Part shown: in pieces, positions 6,946 to 13,041 of the stretch
How positions within the stretch are numbered: the first letter of the stretch is position 1
Layout of the letters: every line of letters begins with the position of its first letter
Origin: Methanomassiliicoccus sp. UBA6
Lineage (GTDB): Archaea > Thermoplasmatota > Thermoplasmata > Methanomassiliicoccales > Methanomassiliicoccaceae
DNA: 16,601 nucleotides
Reading direction: 5' to 3'
Assembly (NCBI GenBank): GCA_002508545.1
Contig: DAVH01000032.1
Coordinates: 51,870-68,470, forward strand
Position numbers and translations under genes: made by a program
Notes under the pieces: model-generated
What the model saw: only the letters and a program-made list of their open reading frames with translations
Database searches by the model: none
Told to the model about the DNA's origin: nothing

Positions 6946-7560
6946 ATGGCGCCGAGGGCAAGCAGTGACAAGGACGACTGGATAAAGCAGTTGGATGCTG
7001 AGCTGGAAAAGCAGACCCAGGACATCAAGAAGGATGTGGCGGAGCTGCAGACCCAGATGGGCGCCTTTAACAGGACGCTGATCTCCGATTTCGACCAGAT
7101 AAAGGAGCGCTTCGACAAGCAGAAGATCTTCCTGACGATGGAGCCCCAGAGGAGCGTATACGCCCAGCAGGACGACACCTTGGAGAACTGGGACTTCAAG
7201 AACGATTTCCGCCCCGAGGAGATCCGCAACATCCAGCTCATCGACCGTACCCAGGAGCAGGGGCGCATGGGCGACTCCCTCAAGGTATGGTACTACAACG
7301 ACAACGGGACCGTCCGCATGCGGATGATCTTCGAGTACTGCGAGGGGGAACACTACTACAAGTACGCCGGCTGGAAGCGGGTGTTCGGGCAGTTCGTGCT
7401 GTACGATGCGGCCCTATCGGACGTGGACATGGACGAGGTCCATGACAAGATGGCCATCGTCGTCAAGGCGTGGTTCGAGAGCCACCTCCGCCACAACCGC
7501 GAGGTGCTCATCAACGCGCTGAAGGACAACTTCGAGAAGGGCGAGACCTTCACCGAGTGA
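6946..7560 (+). CDS. coiled-coil protein of unknown function
   Basis: I do not recognise this 204-residue protein. Residues about 9-68 form a charged heptad-like helix (coiled coil) rich in Lys, Asp, Glu and Gln. A short Gln/Asp linker follows, then a compact domain from about 88 to 204 with alternating beta-type segments (SLKVWYYNDNGTVRMRMIF, EHYYKYAGWKRVFGQFVLYD) and a final helix (HDKMAIVVKAWFESHLRHNREVLINAL). There is no membrane segment, zinc motif or known catalytic motif. The tyrosine/tryptophan-rich beta region could be a binding face. Start ATG 6946 is set by GGAAGGG five bases upstream and the TATA box; the frame is open only nine codons further. It lies 181 bases upstream of rpa on the same strand, with separate TATA boxes between, so a joint operon is not required. 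Confidence 0.75.
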   Translation: MAPRASSDKDDWIKQLDAELEKQTQDIKKDVAELQTQMGAFNRTLISDFDQIKERFDKQKIFLTMEPQRSVYAQQDDTLENWDFKNDFRPEEIRNIQLIDRTQEQGRMGDSLKVWYYNDNGTVRMRMIFEYCEGEHYYKYAGWKRVFGQFVLYDAALSDVDMDEVHDKMAIVVKAWFESHLRHNREVLINALKDNFEKGETFTE

Positions 7561-7594
7561 GCGTCGCGTTCTCGTAAACCCCTTCCGCTTCCTC

Positions 7595-7603
7595 TTTATA
7601 TAT
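7595..7603 (+). promoter_or_regulatory. consensus TATA box far upstream of rpa
   Basis: TTTATATAT is the closest match to the archaeal TATA consensus in this gap. It would start RNA near 7625, giving rpa a leader of about 115 bases. The leader can fold: GGCC(C)AGC at 7615-7622 and GCTGGCC at 7638-7644 are complementary with one bulge, although the stem would begin just before the predicted start. A second, nearer TATA box exists. Confidence 0.4.
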
Positions 7604-7687
7604 CGATTTTCGGTGGCCCAGCGGTGCTTTTTCCGATGCTGGCCATGCCTGCGAGGGGTACCGCTTTCGCTCACCTGTAAACAATGC

Positions 7688-7697
7688 ATTTATTAAG
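7688..7697 (+). promoter_or_regulatory. proximal TATA box of rpa
   Basis: ATTTATTAAG predicts a start near 7718 and a leader of about 24 bases that includes the GAGGT Shine-Dalgarno site at 7731-7735. Confidence 0.5.
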
Positions 7698-7741
7698 CTT
7701 GGATATAGGTTAGGCCTGACTTCATCAATTGAGGTATGGAA

Positions 7742-9088
7742 ATGATGAACAAAGAAGAGATCGCACCCCATGTCAAAGAGATCGCCAGGGTGCTGGAAGG
7801 AAAGGTAAAGGAGCAAGACATCGAGAAGGACCTCGACAACTACCTGAACGTGTACAGGATGTCCCTGGAGGCGTCCAAGCGCCACATCGTCCGCAAGTAC
7901 GGCGGGGACCCCAACTCCCTGACCAAGGGCGAGAGGAAGCTGCTCTCCCAGCTTGGCCTGAGCGAGCAGAGCGTGGACCTCCTGGTGAGGGTCATGTCCT
8001 CGAACACCCGCGAGGTCATGGTCGGGGGCAGCCCCAAGACCATCGAGTCCGGTATACTCGCGGACGAGAACGGCAACACAGTCAAGTTCACGGTGTGGGA
8101 CCTCTCGAAGGCCGACCTGAAGGCCGGGGAGAACTACCTCATCCGGTACGCCTACACCAAGGAATGGAGCGGGCAGCCCGAGGTTCACCTGGGCAACCGG
8201 GCGGTGGTCGAGCTAAGGCCGCAGGACGAGGTCAAGGTGCCGGACAGCGTGGTGGTGCCCCAGGTCGGAGGCGGTTACTCCGCGCCCATCGTGGCCAAGG
8301 TCGCCGATCTGAGGGAGAACATGAACAACGTCACCCTCACCGGAAGGATACTCGCCCTGAAGAAGAAGGAAGTGGAGACCCCCTCGGGAAAGAAGGCGAT
8401 GTACACCGGCATCATCGCCGATGAGACCGGCAAGGTCGAGTTCACGGCCTGGCACGATTTCGGCCTGAAGGACAACGAGGTCATCACCGTCAGCAACGCC
8501 TACGTCAAGGGATGGAAGGGCATACCCCGCCTCAGCTTCGGGGAGAGGGGACAGGTCACCAGGCCCAAGGTCAAGATGCCCACGGTGGACGAGCTGTCGC
8601 GGGCGGTCAGGAAGAGCATCGATGAGCTGGAGCGGACCGGCGGGGCCTCGGACGTCATCGTCACCGGGACCATCGTGGACATCAAGAAGGGCACCGGGCT
8701 GATCTTCCGCTGCCCCGAGTGCAACCGGGTGGTGCAGAAGGGCGTGTGCCAGGTGCATGGGAAGGTGCAGCAGGTCCCCGACCTGCGCATCAAGGTCGTG
8801 GTGGACGACGGTTCGGCGGCCATCACCGCGGTGATGAAGAAGGAGGTCACCGAGCAGCTGACCGGGATCACGCTGAAGAGCGCGCTGGACGAGGCCCGCG
8901 AGACCATGGACCCCGAGGCGGTGGGCCATCGCTTCGAGGAGCAGCTTCTGGCCAAGCCCATCGAGGTCCGCGGGAACGTCATCTCCGACGACTACGGGCT
9001 GTCCATGAACGTCACCGAGGCCAAGTTCATCGAGCTGGACGTGAGGACCGAGGCCGAGGCCCTCCTGAAGAAGATCGAGGTGATCTGA
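7742..9088 (+). CDS. rpa: replication protein A, OB-fold single-stranded DNA-binding protein with zinc finger
   Basis: This 448-residue protein binds single-stranded DNA during replication, repair and recombination. After a helical N-terminus (about 1-75), OB-fold-type repeats are visible: about 85-170 (ESGILADENGNTVKFTVWD), about 185-280 (VTLTGRILALKKKEV, ADETGKVEFTAWHD), and a last one from about 300 that contains a zinc finger (C324, C327, C336, H339). The repeated G-x-I-x-A-D-E-x-G-x-(V/I)-x-F-T-x-W motif is typical of euryarchaeal RPA. The frame opens at ATG 7736, but GAGGT ends directly before it; ATG 7742 has the correct six-base spacing, so I place the start there. The stop TGA overlaps the ATG of the next gene by one base, a layout known for haloarchaeal and methanogen rpa-rpap operons. 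Confidence 0.95.
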   Translation: MMNKEEIAPHVKEIARVLEGKVKEQDIEKDLDNYLNVYRMSLEASKRHIVRKYGGDPNSLTKGERKLLSQLGLSEQSVDLLVRVMSSNTREVMVGGSPKTIESGILADENGNTVKFTVWDLSKADLKAGENYLIRYAYTKEWSGQPEVHLGNRAVVELRPQDEVKVPDSVVVPQVGGGYSAPIVAKVADLRENMNNVTLTGRILALKKKEVETPSGKKAMYTGIIADETGKVEFTAWHDFGLKDNEVITVSNAYVKGWKGIPRLSFGERGQVTRPKVKMPTVDELSRAVRKSIDELERTGGASDVIVTGTIVDIKKGTGLIFRCPECNRVVQKGVCQVHGKVQQVPDLRIKVVVDDGSAAITAVMKKEVTEQLTGITLKSALDEARETMDPEAVGHRFEEQLLAKPIEVRGNVISDDYGLSMNVTEAKFIELDVRTEAEALLKKIEVI

Positions 9089-9975
9089 TGAAGACCAGGG
9101 AGGTCGCCTGGAGGGTGTTCGCCTCGGAGTACAACGCCTCGACCCTAGAGATCAAGGGCGAGGGGGAGAAGGCCCCCTCGTACGTGGTGACGCCCCTGGG
9201 CGCGATGGTGAACCGCGTGTTCATCGTCGGGCTGCTCACCGACCTGCAGAACCTCGGGACGGAGGGGGAGCCATACTGGCGGGCCCTGCTGTCCGACGGC
9301 ATGAGCAAGTTCTACCTCTTCGCCGGGAAGTACAACCCGGAGGCGATGGTGGTGCTGTCCAAGCTGGAGCCCCCCGCGTACGTCGCGGTGGTCGGCAAGA
9401 CCAGGACCTACTCCCCGGAGGAGGGCAAGATCTTCGTGTCCATCCGCCCGGAGAAGATCATCCGCGTGGATGAGAGCATCAAGGACAACTGGGTGCTGGA
9501 GGCGGCCAGGTCCACCCTCAAGCGGATTGACTGCATGGAGGAGGCGATGCAGATGGAGTCCCCCAGCGTGGAGGACCTCACCAAGCTGGGCTACCCCCAG
9601 TCCCTGGCCGAAGGCGTCGTCCGCGCCCTGCCCCACTACAAGGAGGTGGAGCTGAACCGTTACCGCGGCATGGTGCTCGAGGCCATCGAGCAGCTCCTTC
9701 CCGAGCGCTCCGGCGAGATAGCTGTGCCCGCCGACATGCCCATGGCCGGGCCGGAGGAGATCGAGGATGAGGCCGACGAGGAGGACAAGGAGGAGCTGGT
9801 CCTCAGGCTGATCGACAAGCTTGACACCAACAAGAAGGGCGCTCCCCTGGCCGACCTCATCAGGGAAGCGGGAAAGGCCGGGATCGGGGAGGCCGAGCTG
9901 GAGGAGATCAACAACTCGCTGCTCGACAAGGGCCTGATCTACGAGCCCACCATAGGGAAGATGAAGCGCATCTGA
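9088..9975 (+). CDS. rpap: RPA-associated protein (RPAP, COG3390 type)
   Basis: This 295-residue partner of RPA is encoded directly after rpa, with its ATG sharing one base with the rpa stop codon. Residues 1-130 look like an OB fold (VFIVGLLTDLQ, PYWRALLSDG, FYLFAGKYNP, AYVAVVGKTRTY, FVSIRPEKIIRVDE). A helical middle part and an acidic linker (about 222-235) follow. Residues 236-295 look like a winged helix ending in LLDKGLIYEPTIGKMKRI, similar in pattern to the C-terminal winged helices of archaeal MCM and of RPA32. This gives the same OB-linker-winged-helix layout as eukaryotic RPA32, which I infer rather than know for this protein. In Haloferax, genes of this family are co-transcribed with rpa and act in DNA repair. 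Translational coupling to rpa is likely. The gene ends at a T-rich terminator. Confidence 0.9.
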   Translation: MKTREVAWRVFASEYNASTLEIKGEGEKAPSYVVTPLGAMVNRVFIVGLLTDLQNLGTEGEPYWRALLSDGMSKFYLFAGKYNPEAMVVLSKLEPPAYVAVVGKTRTYSPEEGKIFVSIRPEKIIRVDESIKDNWVLEAARSTLKRIDCMEEAMQMESPSVEDLTKLGYPQSLAEGVVRALPHYKEVELNRYRGMVLEAIEQLLPERSGEIAVPADMPMAGPEEIEDEADEEDKEELVLRLIDKLDTNKKGAPLADLIREAGKAGIGEAELEEINNSLLDKGLIYEPTIGKMKRI

Positions 9976-9983
9976 GCGCTCAT

Positions 9984-9997
9984 CCCTTTTTTTCTTT
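9984..9997 (+). terminator. T-tract terminator of the rpa operon
   Basis: T7-C-T4 follows the RPAP stop codon within about 12 bases. T-runs on the coding strand are the main archaeal termination signal. It lies between two convergent genes and directly abuts the end of the zinc-ribbon gene on the other strand. Confidence 0.6.
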
Positions 9998-10879
9998 TCA
10001 ACCCGCCTTCCGCAGCTCGGCCATCAGCATGTCCTCGAACAGCCACTCGTTGTCGAAGTGGTCGTTGAGGTCCTTGATGAGCACATAGAACCACCAGATG
10101 GCGAAAACCGGCAGGAGGATGGTGATTATCAGGTACAGGACGTAGCTGCGCTCGCTGATGCTCTTCCACGCCCCGGGCAGGAGGCGGCCCATGCCCACCT
10201 GCTCCGCTGCGTAGCTGGTGTTCTGCACGAAGCCGTAGAAGCGGCGGTCGTGCCCCGGCGCGTAGTCGGTGAGCCAGAACAGGGTGAGCACGATGGCAAC
10301 GATGTTGATGCCGGGGATGATGCACAATATCGTCCACAGCAGCGCGCTCTGAGGCTCCTCGTGCATCAGGGAGCCGCGGTCGAAGGCCTGCATCGCCTGC
10401 ACGTACGGCCCGGTGCGGTTCGCGATACCCATCTCCTCCCCCCGAAACCTGAAGTAGTCCATGAGCTCGCGGCGCAGCTGGGCCTCGCGGGCCATGTGCT
10501 CATTGCGCCTCTTGAGCAGCTGGTAGATGAGGAAGGCGATGAGGATGATCGCGATTATGGTACCGACCACGGCGACCAGGAACCCGATCGGGACGTCGTA
10601 AATGAAGGCGATGATGCCCAGGACGTAGCTGGCGACCACCGCCACGACCGGCAGAAGTATCCAGTACTCCGATATCTTGACGTCGGTCTGCTGTCTGCGC
10701 CCCATGGTCATCAGGAGCGCCTCCTTCGCCCGGGCCGAGGACCCCCAGCCGGCGAAGGGCGAGGTGGGCGGGGGCACCTGCTGTCCCCCTGCCACCCTGG
10801 CGCCGCAAGCGGCGCAGAACCCTGACCCTGCCTCCACCGTAGATCCGCACTGAGAACATGAAACCGGTTCTTCGCTCAA
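9998..10879 (-). CDS. zinc-ribbon, four-helix membrane protein of unknown function
   Basis: This 293-residue protein starts with a cytosolic-type double CxxC zinc ribbon (C8, C11, C22, C25), then a proline-rich linker (about 35-45). It has two adjacent membrane segments (about 72-94 and 98-121), a charged helical loop (122-178), and two more segments (about 179-203 and 246-268). The last part, with WWFYVLIKDLNDHFDNEW, resembles DUF4234-type membrane proteins; this is a pattern judgement only. Such zinc-ribbon membrane proteins are common in archaea and mostly uncharacterised. The start is TTG at 10879: GAGGTG lies five bases upstream, and translation from there gives the usual short run before the first CxxC. 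There is no nearby ATG in frame. It is convergent with the rpa operon and lies downstream of the MEMO gene. Confidence 0.8.
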   Translation of the reverse strand: MSEEPVSCSQCGSTVEAGSGFCAACGARVAGGQQVPPPTSPFAGWGSSARAKEALLMTMGRRQQTDVKISEYWILLPVVAVVASYVLGIIAFIYDVPIGFLVAVVGTIIAIILIAFLIYQLLKRRNEHMAREAQLRRELMDYFRFRGEEMGIANRTGPYVQAMQAFDRGSLMHEEPQSALLWTILCIIPGINIVAIVLTLFWLTDYAPGHDRRFYGFVQNTSYAAEQVGMGRLLPGAWKSISERSYVLYLIITILLPVFAIWWFYVLIKDLNDHFDNEWLFEDMLMAELRKAG

Positions 10880-10924
10880 GCGCCCACCTCGCTCATCATA
10901 TTATTGTAGAGTAGGGATGATAAA

Positions 10925-10938
10925 CTCTTTAAATTAAT
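10925..10938 (-). promoter_or_regulatory. TATA region of the zinc-ribbon membrane protein gene
   Basis: ATTAATTTAAAGAG on the minus strand predicts a start near 10906 and a leader of about 27 bases carrying GAGGTG (10885-10890). A second AT-rich patch at 10895-10905 is an alternative. Confidence 0.4.
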
Positions 10939-10943
10939 CCGAA

Positions 10944-10961
10944 GCCCGCATACGCTCGGGC
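10944..10961 (-). terminator. hairpin downstream of the MEMO gene
   Basis: GCCCG and CGGGC pair around an 8-base loop, about 20 bases after the MEMO stop codon and just before the promoter of the next gene. No long T-run follows, so termination is only suggested. Confidence 0.3.
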
Positions 10962-10982
10962 CCTGTCTTTAGTTGCCTTTCG

Positions 10983-11798
10983 TCAGCGGACCACCTTTAT
11001 GGCCGCGTAGCCCACCACTTCCTCCATGGGCGAGACGTCGCCGGAGGTGCCGTACTTCAGCAGCTCGGCCCTCGTTCCTCCGGAGGCCAGCAGCATGGCC
11101 ATGACCGGCCCGTACCCGCACATGGAGACGTTCTTCCGGATGACCGTGTCGTACACGCCCTCGGCGTCGAGGGCGAGGATGCGGTCGATCACCGAGCGGT
11201 CCTGCCGCTCCGCCACCGGCGCGGGCACGTAGTGAGAGAAATCGGACGAGGCGATGATCACGGCATCCCGCCCCTGGCAGGCCTTCTTGATCTCCTCGGC
11301 CACCTCCGCCGCGGTCTCGTGGTCCTGGGCGGCCATGGCGATGGGCACGAAGGTGACGTCCTTGTTCATGTACTGTATGAAGGGGAGCTGCACCTCGATG
11401 GAGTGCTCATAGCGATGGGGCATGGGATCATCGGCGATCAGCCGCCCCATGCGGCCGACGATCTCCTTGTCCACGCGGACCCGGCCCATCGGGGTCTCGA
11501 AATCCTCGGTGGTCATCGCCACCGGGGAGCCCATGCCGCTGTGGTTCGGGCCGATCACGATGAACGTTTCCGGGAAGCCGTCCTCGGCCAGGGCGGCGTA
11601 GGCATGCGCGGCGACCGGTCCCGAGTACACGTAGCCGGCGTGGGGCACCACCAGGCCGACGATGTTCCTCGGTCCGTTCTCGTTGAGCACCGGTCTCCTC
11701 CCGAGGTAGGCGTCGTAGAGGTGATCGATCTCGCCCCTGACCTGTCCCCCGGTCCGGGGATAGAACTTGCCTGCGACAGCGGGTTGCCTCATGGCCAT
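10983..11798 (-). CDS. MEMO1 family protein
   Basis: This 271-residue protein belongs to the MEMO family, related to aromatic-ring-opening dioxygenases. Its biochemical role in archaea is unsettled; in many prokaryotes it belongs to the AmmeMemoRadiSam set. The metal-site residues align with human MEMO1: H53 (VVPHAGYVYSG), H86 (IGPNHSG), H189 (SSDFSHY) and C227 (KNVSMCGYGP), matching H49, H81, H192 and C244. Length is normal. ATG 11798 lies 27 bases from a TATA box (11822-11830), so the mRNA is probably leaderless; ATG 11792, two codons on, is less likely. In many archaea this gene follows rpsB in the rpoN-rpoK-eno-rps2-MEMO string. Here it does follow uS2 but keeps its own promoter, after a 121-base gap with two hairpins. 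No AMMECR1 or radical SAM partner is in the window. Confidence 0.93.
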   Translation of the reverse strand: MAMRQPAVAGKFYPRTGGQVRGEIDHLYDAYLGRRPVLNENGPRNIVGLVVPHAGYVYSGPVAAHAYAALAEDGFPETFIVIGPNHSGMGSPVAMTTEDFETPMGRVRVDKEIVGRMGRLIADDPMPHRYEHSIEVQLPFIQYMNKDVTFVPIAMAAQDHETAAEVAEEIKKACQGRDAVIIASSDFSHYVPAPVAERQDRSVIDRILALDAEGVYDTVIRKNVSMCGYGPVMAMLLASGGTRAELLKYGTSGDVSPMEEVVGYAAIKVVR

Positions 11799-11821
11799 CA
11801 GATTTCAAAGGGGGCCGGCGG

Positions 11822-11830
11822 TTATATGAA
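11822..11830 (-). promoter_or_regulatory. TATA box, leaderless MEMO gene
   Basis: TTCATATAA on the minus strand is centred 27 bases before ATG 11798. On the plus strand the same element (TTATATGAA) is also TATA-like and points toward the two hairpins at 11850-11910. Confidence 0.55.
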
Positions 11831-11849
11831 ACTACTGCGAATGGAAAGA

Positions 11850-11910
11850 TCGGGCCACCAGGCCCGACGAGGTGAAAAGTGCAAAGATGGTCCGTTCGGA
11901 AAGAACGGAC
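11850..11910 (-). other. paired hairpins in the 3' region after uS2
   Basis: On the minus strand, just after the uS2 stop, GTCCGTTC and GAACGGAC form a perfect 8-bp stem (11890-11910, loop TTTCC). About 22 bases later TCGGGCC and GGCCCGA form a perfect 7-bp stem (11850-11867, loop TGGT). Each is followed by a copy of ATCTTT. They may act as a tandem 3' end processing or termination signal for the rpo6-uS2 transcript. Confidence 0.5.
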
Positions 11911-11919
11911 GAAGAGGTT

Positions 11920-12531
11920 TCAGAGAGAGGCTTCGAAATCGTCCATGGTGAGCTTGAACTCATCGTAGGACTTGATCAGGCCCTTCTCCTTGAGGATCTC
12001 CCTCGTCAGCAGCCAGTAGACGCAGGCGAGAGCCCGGCGCCCCTTGTTGTTGGTGGGGATGACGAGGTCCACGTTCCTGGTCTCGTTGTTGGCATCGCAC
12101 AGGGCGACGATGGGGATCCCGATGTTCATGGCCTCGGCGACGGCCTGCTGGTCGGCGGCGGGGTCGGTAACCATGAGAACCTCAGGTTCGAGGTACTCAG
12201 GGAGGGCGGGGTTGGTCATGGTGCCCGGAACGAACCGTCCGGCGAAGACCTTGGCCCCGATGGTCTTGGCGAAGACCTTGGCCGGCTTCTGGCCGTACTG
12301 CCTGGCCGAGGAAATGAGGATCCGGTCCGGCTGGATCCGGGCCAGGAACTTTGCCACCGCCCGGATGCGGGCGTCGGTCTGCTTAACATCCATTACGTAA
12401 AGACCGTCCGACCTGACCTTGAAGATGAACTTCTTCATGTCGGCGCTCTTCTGCTGGGTACCAATGTGGACGCCCGACGTCAGGTAGACATCTTCGGGCA
12501 CCAGAAGCTCGGTTTTAACCTCTTCGCTCAT
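11920..12531 (-). CDS. rps2: small-subunit ribosomal protein uS2 (archaeal Rps2/RPSA type)
   Basis: This 203-residue protein is the archaeal uS2 of the 30S ribosome. Clear signatures are YLTSGVHIGTQQKSADMKKFIF (16-37), with the conserved G-x-H-I-G-T, GLYVMDVKQTDARI (43-56), ILISSARQYGQKPAKVFAKTIGA (71-93), RFVPGTMTNP (98-107), EPEVLMVTDPAADQQAVAEA (115-134) and DLVIPTNNKGRRALACVYWLL (155-175). The length is typical for archaea, without the C-terminal extension of eukaryotic RPSA. ATG 12531 is nine bases after the rpo6 stop, and GAGGT, which overlaps that stop, sits six bases upstream, so the two genes form one coupled unit. Enolase, often found between them in other archaea, is absent here. 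Confidence 0.97.
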   Translation of the reverse strand: MSEEVKTELLVPEDVYLTSGVHIGTQQKSADMKKFIFKVRSDGLYVMDVKQTDARIRAVAKFLARIQPDRILISSARQYGQKPAKVFAKTIGAKVFAGRFVPGTMTNPALPEYLEPEVLMVTDPAADQQAVAEAMNIGIPIVALCDANNETRNVDLVIPTNNKGRRALACVYWLLTREILKEKGLIKSYDEFKLTMDDFEASL

Positions 12532-12540
12532 CTAAAAACC

Positions 12541-12714
12541 TCACGTGTCTCTTTTAACAGTGATAGGGAGAACATCCCTATCGAACTCGAGCCTGGCAAT
12601 CTCCACCGGGTCGATCATTCCCTCGGGTATATCGATAAGAACCGGCGCACCCAATGATACCTGTAAAGACCTGGCACCGATGATACGCGCCTTCTCAAAT
12701 CTAGTGTATTTCAT
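12541..12714 (-). CDS. rpoK: DNA-directed RNA polymerase subunit Rpo6 (RpoK)
   Basis: This small gene gives a 57-residue protein beginning MKYTRFEKARIIGARSLQVS and ending PVEIARLEFDRDVLPITVKR. This is the core of archaeal Rpo6, the ortholog of eukaryotic Rpb6 and bacterial omega, which helps assemble the largest polymerase subunit. The conserved T-R-F-E-K-A-R-I-I-G-A-R-x-L-Q segment and the D-P-x-x-I-A-x-x-E motif are present. The length matches the short archaeal form without the acidic N-terminal tail. ATG 12714 follows a GGTG five bases upstream and a TATA box that gives a leader of about 18 bases. It is the first gene of a tight unit with uS2 (nine bases between). The usual upstream partner, rpoN, is missing from the window; the region upstream is a gap and then a divergent transporter. 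Confidence 0.96.
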   Translation of the reverse strand: MKYTRFEKARIIGARSLQVSLGAPVLIDIPEGMIDPVEIARLEFDRDVLPITVKRDT

Positions 12715-12754
12715 AATTGCACCACGCGGGAGTGGCCTGATATTAACAGTCCGC

Positions 12755-12762
12755 TTATAAAT
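12755..12762 (-). promoter_or_regulatory. TATA box of the rpo6-uS2 unit
   Basis: ATTTATAA on the minus strand is centred about 44 bases before ATG 12714. It predicts a start near 12732 and an 18-base leader that includes GGTG. Confidence 0.6.
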
Positions 12763-12895
12763 CTTTTGTAAGCTGTCCGATCGACGTCCAGATAGTTAAT
12801 CGCCATGCATCTCATTCCGTTCTTTTTGCATCACCTGTACCGATTTTCAGGGTGTGACCAATGGTTTTGGTAGATAGCCGATTACAAAAGGTCGT

Positions 12896-12904
12896 CTTAA
12901 ATAC
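12896..12904 (+). promoter_or_regulatory. TATA box of the MFS exporter gene
   Basis: CTTAAATAC predicts transcription from about 12926. That leaves a leader of about 116 bases before TTG 13042, unusually long for this window. Confidence 0.5.
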
Positions 12905-12939
12905 TTCTATCGCCGGGGAACCCCTGCGCCCGCTCTCGA

Positions 12940-13034
12940 GCCCGGGCACGGGCCTGCGGATAACGATTTGTAGGAGAACGCTCTCCCCCCGATGTCCCCG
13001 TCGTCCCGAGCCTCGGACCCCGACGGGCAGGAGA
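12940..13034 (+). promoter_or_regulatory. structured 5' leader with candidate ribosome-binding-site switch
   Basis: Three hairpins follow each other: GCCCG/CGGGC (12940-12953), GGAGA/TCTCC (12973-12986), and a two-part stem CCCGTCG/CGACGGG enclosing CCGA/TCGG (12997-13027). The AGGAG ribosome binding site begins two bases later (13029-13033). The TCTCC at 12982-12986 can pair with the upstream GGAGA or, equally well, with GGAGA at 13030-13034, which contains the ribosome binding site. These pairings exclude each other, as in riboswitches and attenuators. I match it to no known riboswitch class. Confidence 0.35.
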
Positions 13035-13041
13035 CACAGCA

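Larger units (their letters stand above)
12715..13041. other. 327-base intergenic region between rpo6 and the MFS exporter
   Basis: This gap holds two divergent promoters. Near the left end is the rpo6 promoter. The AT-rich middle (about 12765-12890) shows no open frame I can support; it has a small hairpin ACCAA/TTGGT near 12858-12872 and a T5 run near 12822. From 12896 there is a plus-strand TATA box, then a GC-rich leader with at least three hairpins, described separately. No tRNA or other known RNA gene is visible. Confidence 0.5.

Noticed and set aside
7736..7741. ATG at 7736 as start of RPA
   Set aside because: The GAGGT ribosome binding site ends directly before it with no spacing; ATG 7742 has the normal six-base gap.
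8719..9087. N-terminal extension of the RPA-associated frame into rpa
   Set aside because: This part is an out-of-frame reading of the rpa OB/zinc-finger region. The real start is the ATG at 9088, overlapping the rpa stop.
10885..10905. ATGATGA on the minus strand resembling a box C of a C/D guide RNA
   Set aside because: There is no CTGA box D at a fitting distance, and the stretch is explained as the leader of the zinc-ribbon membrane protein gene.
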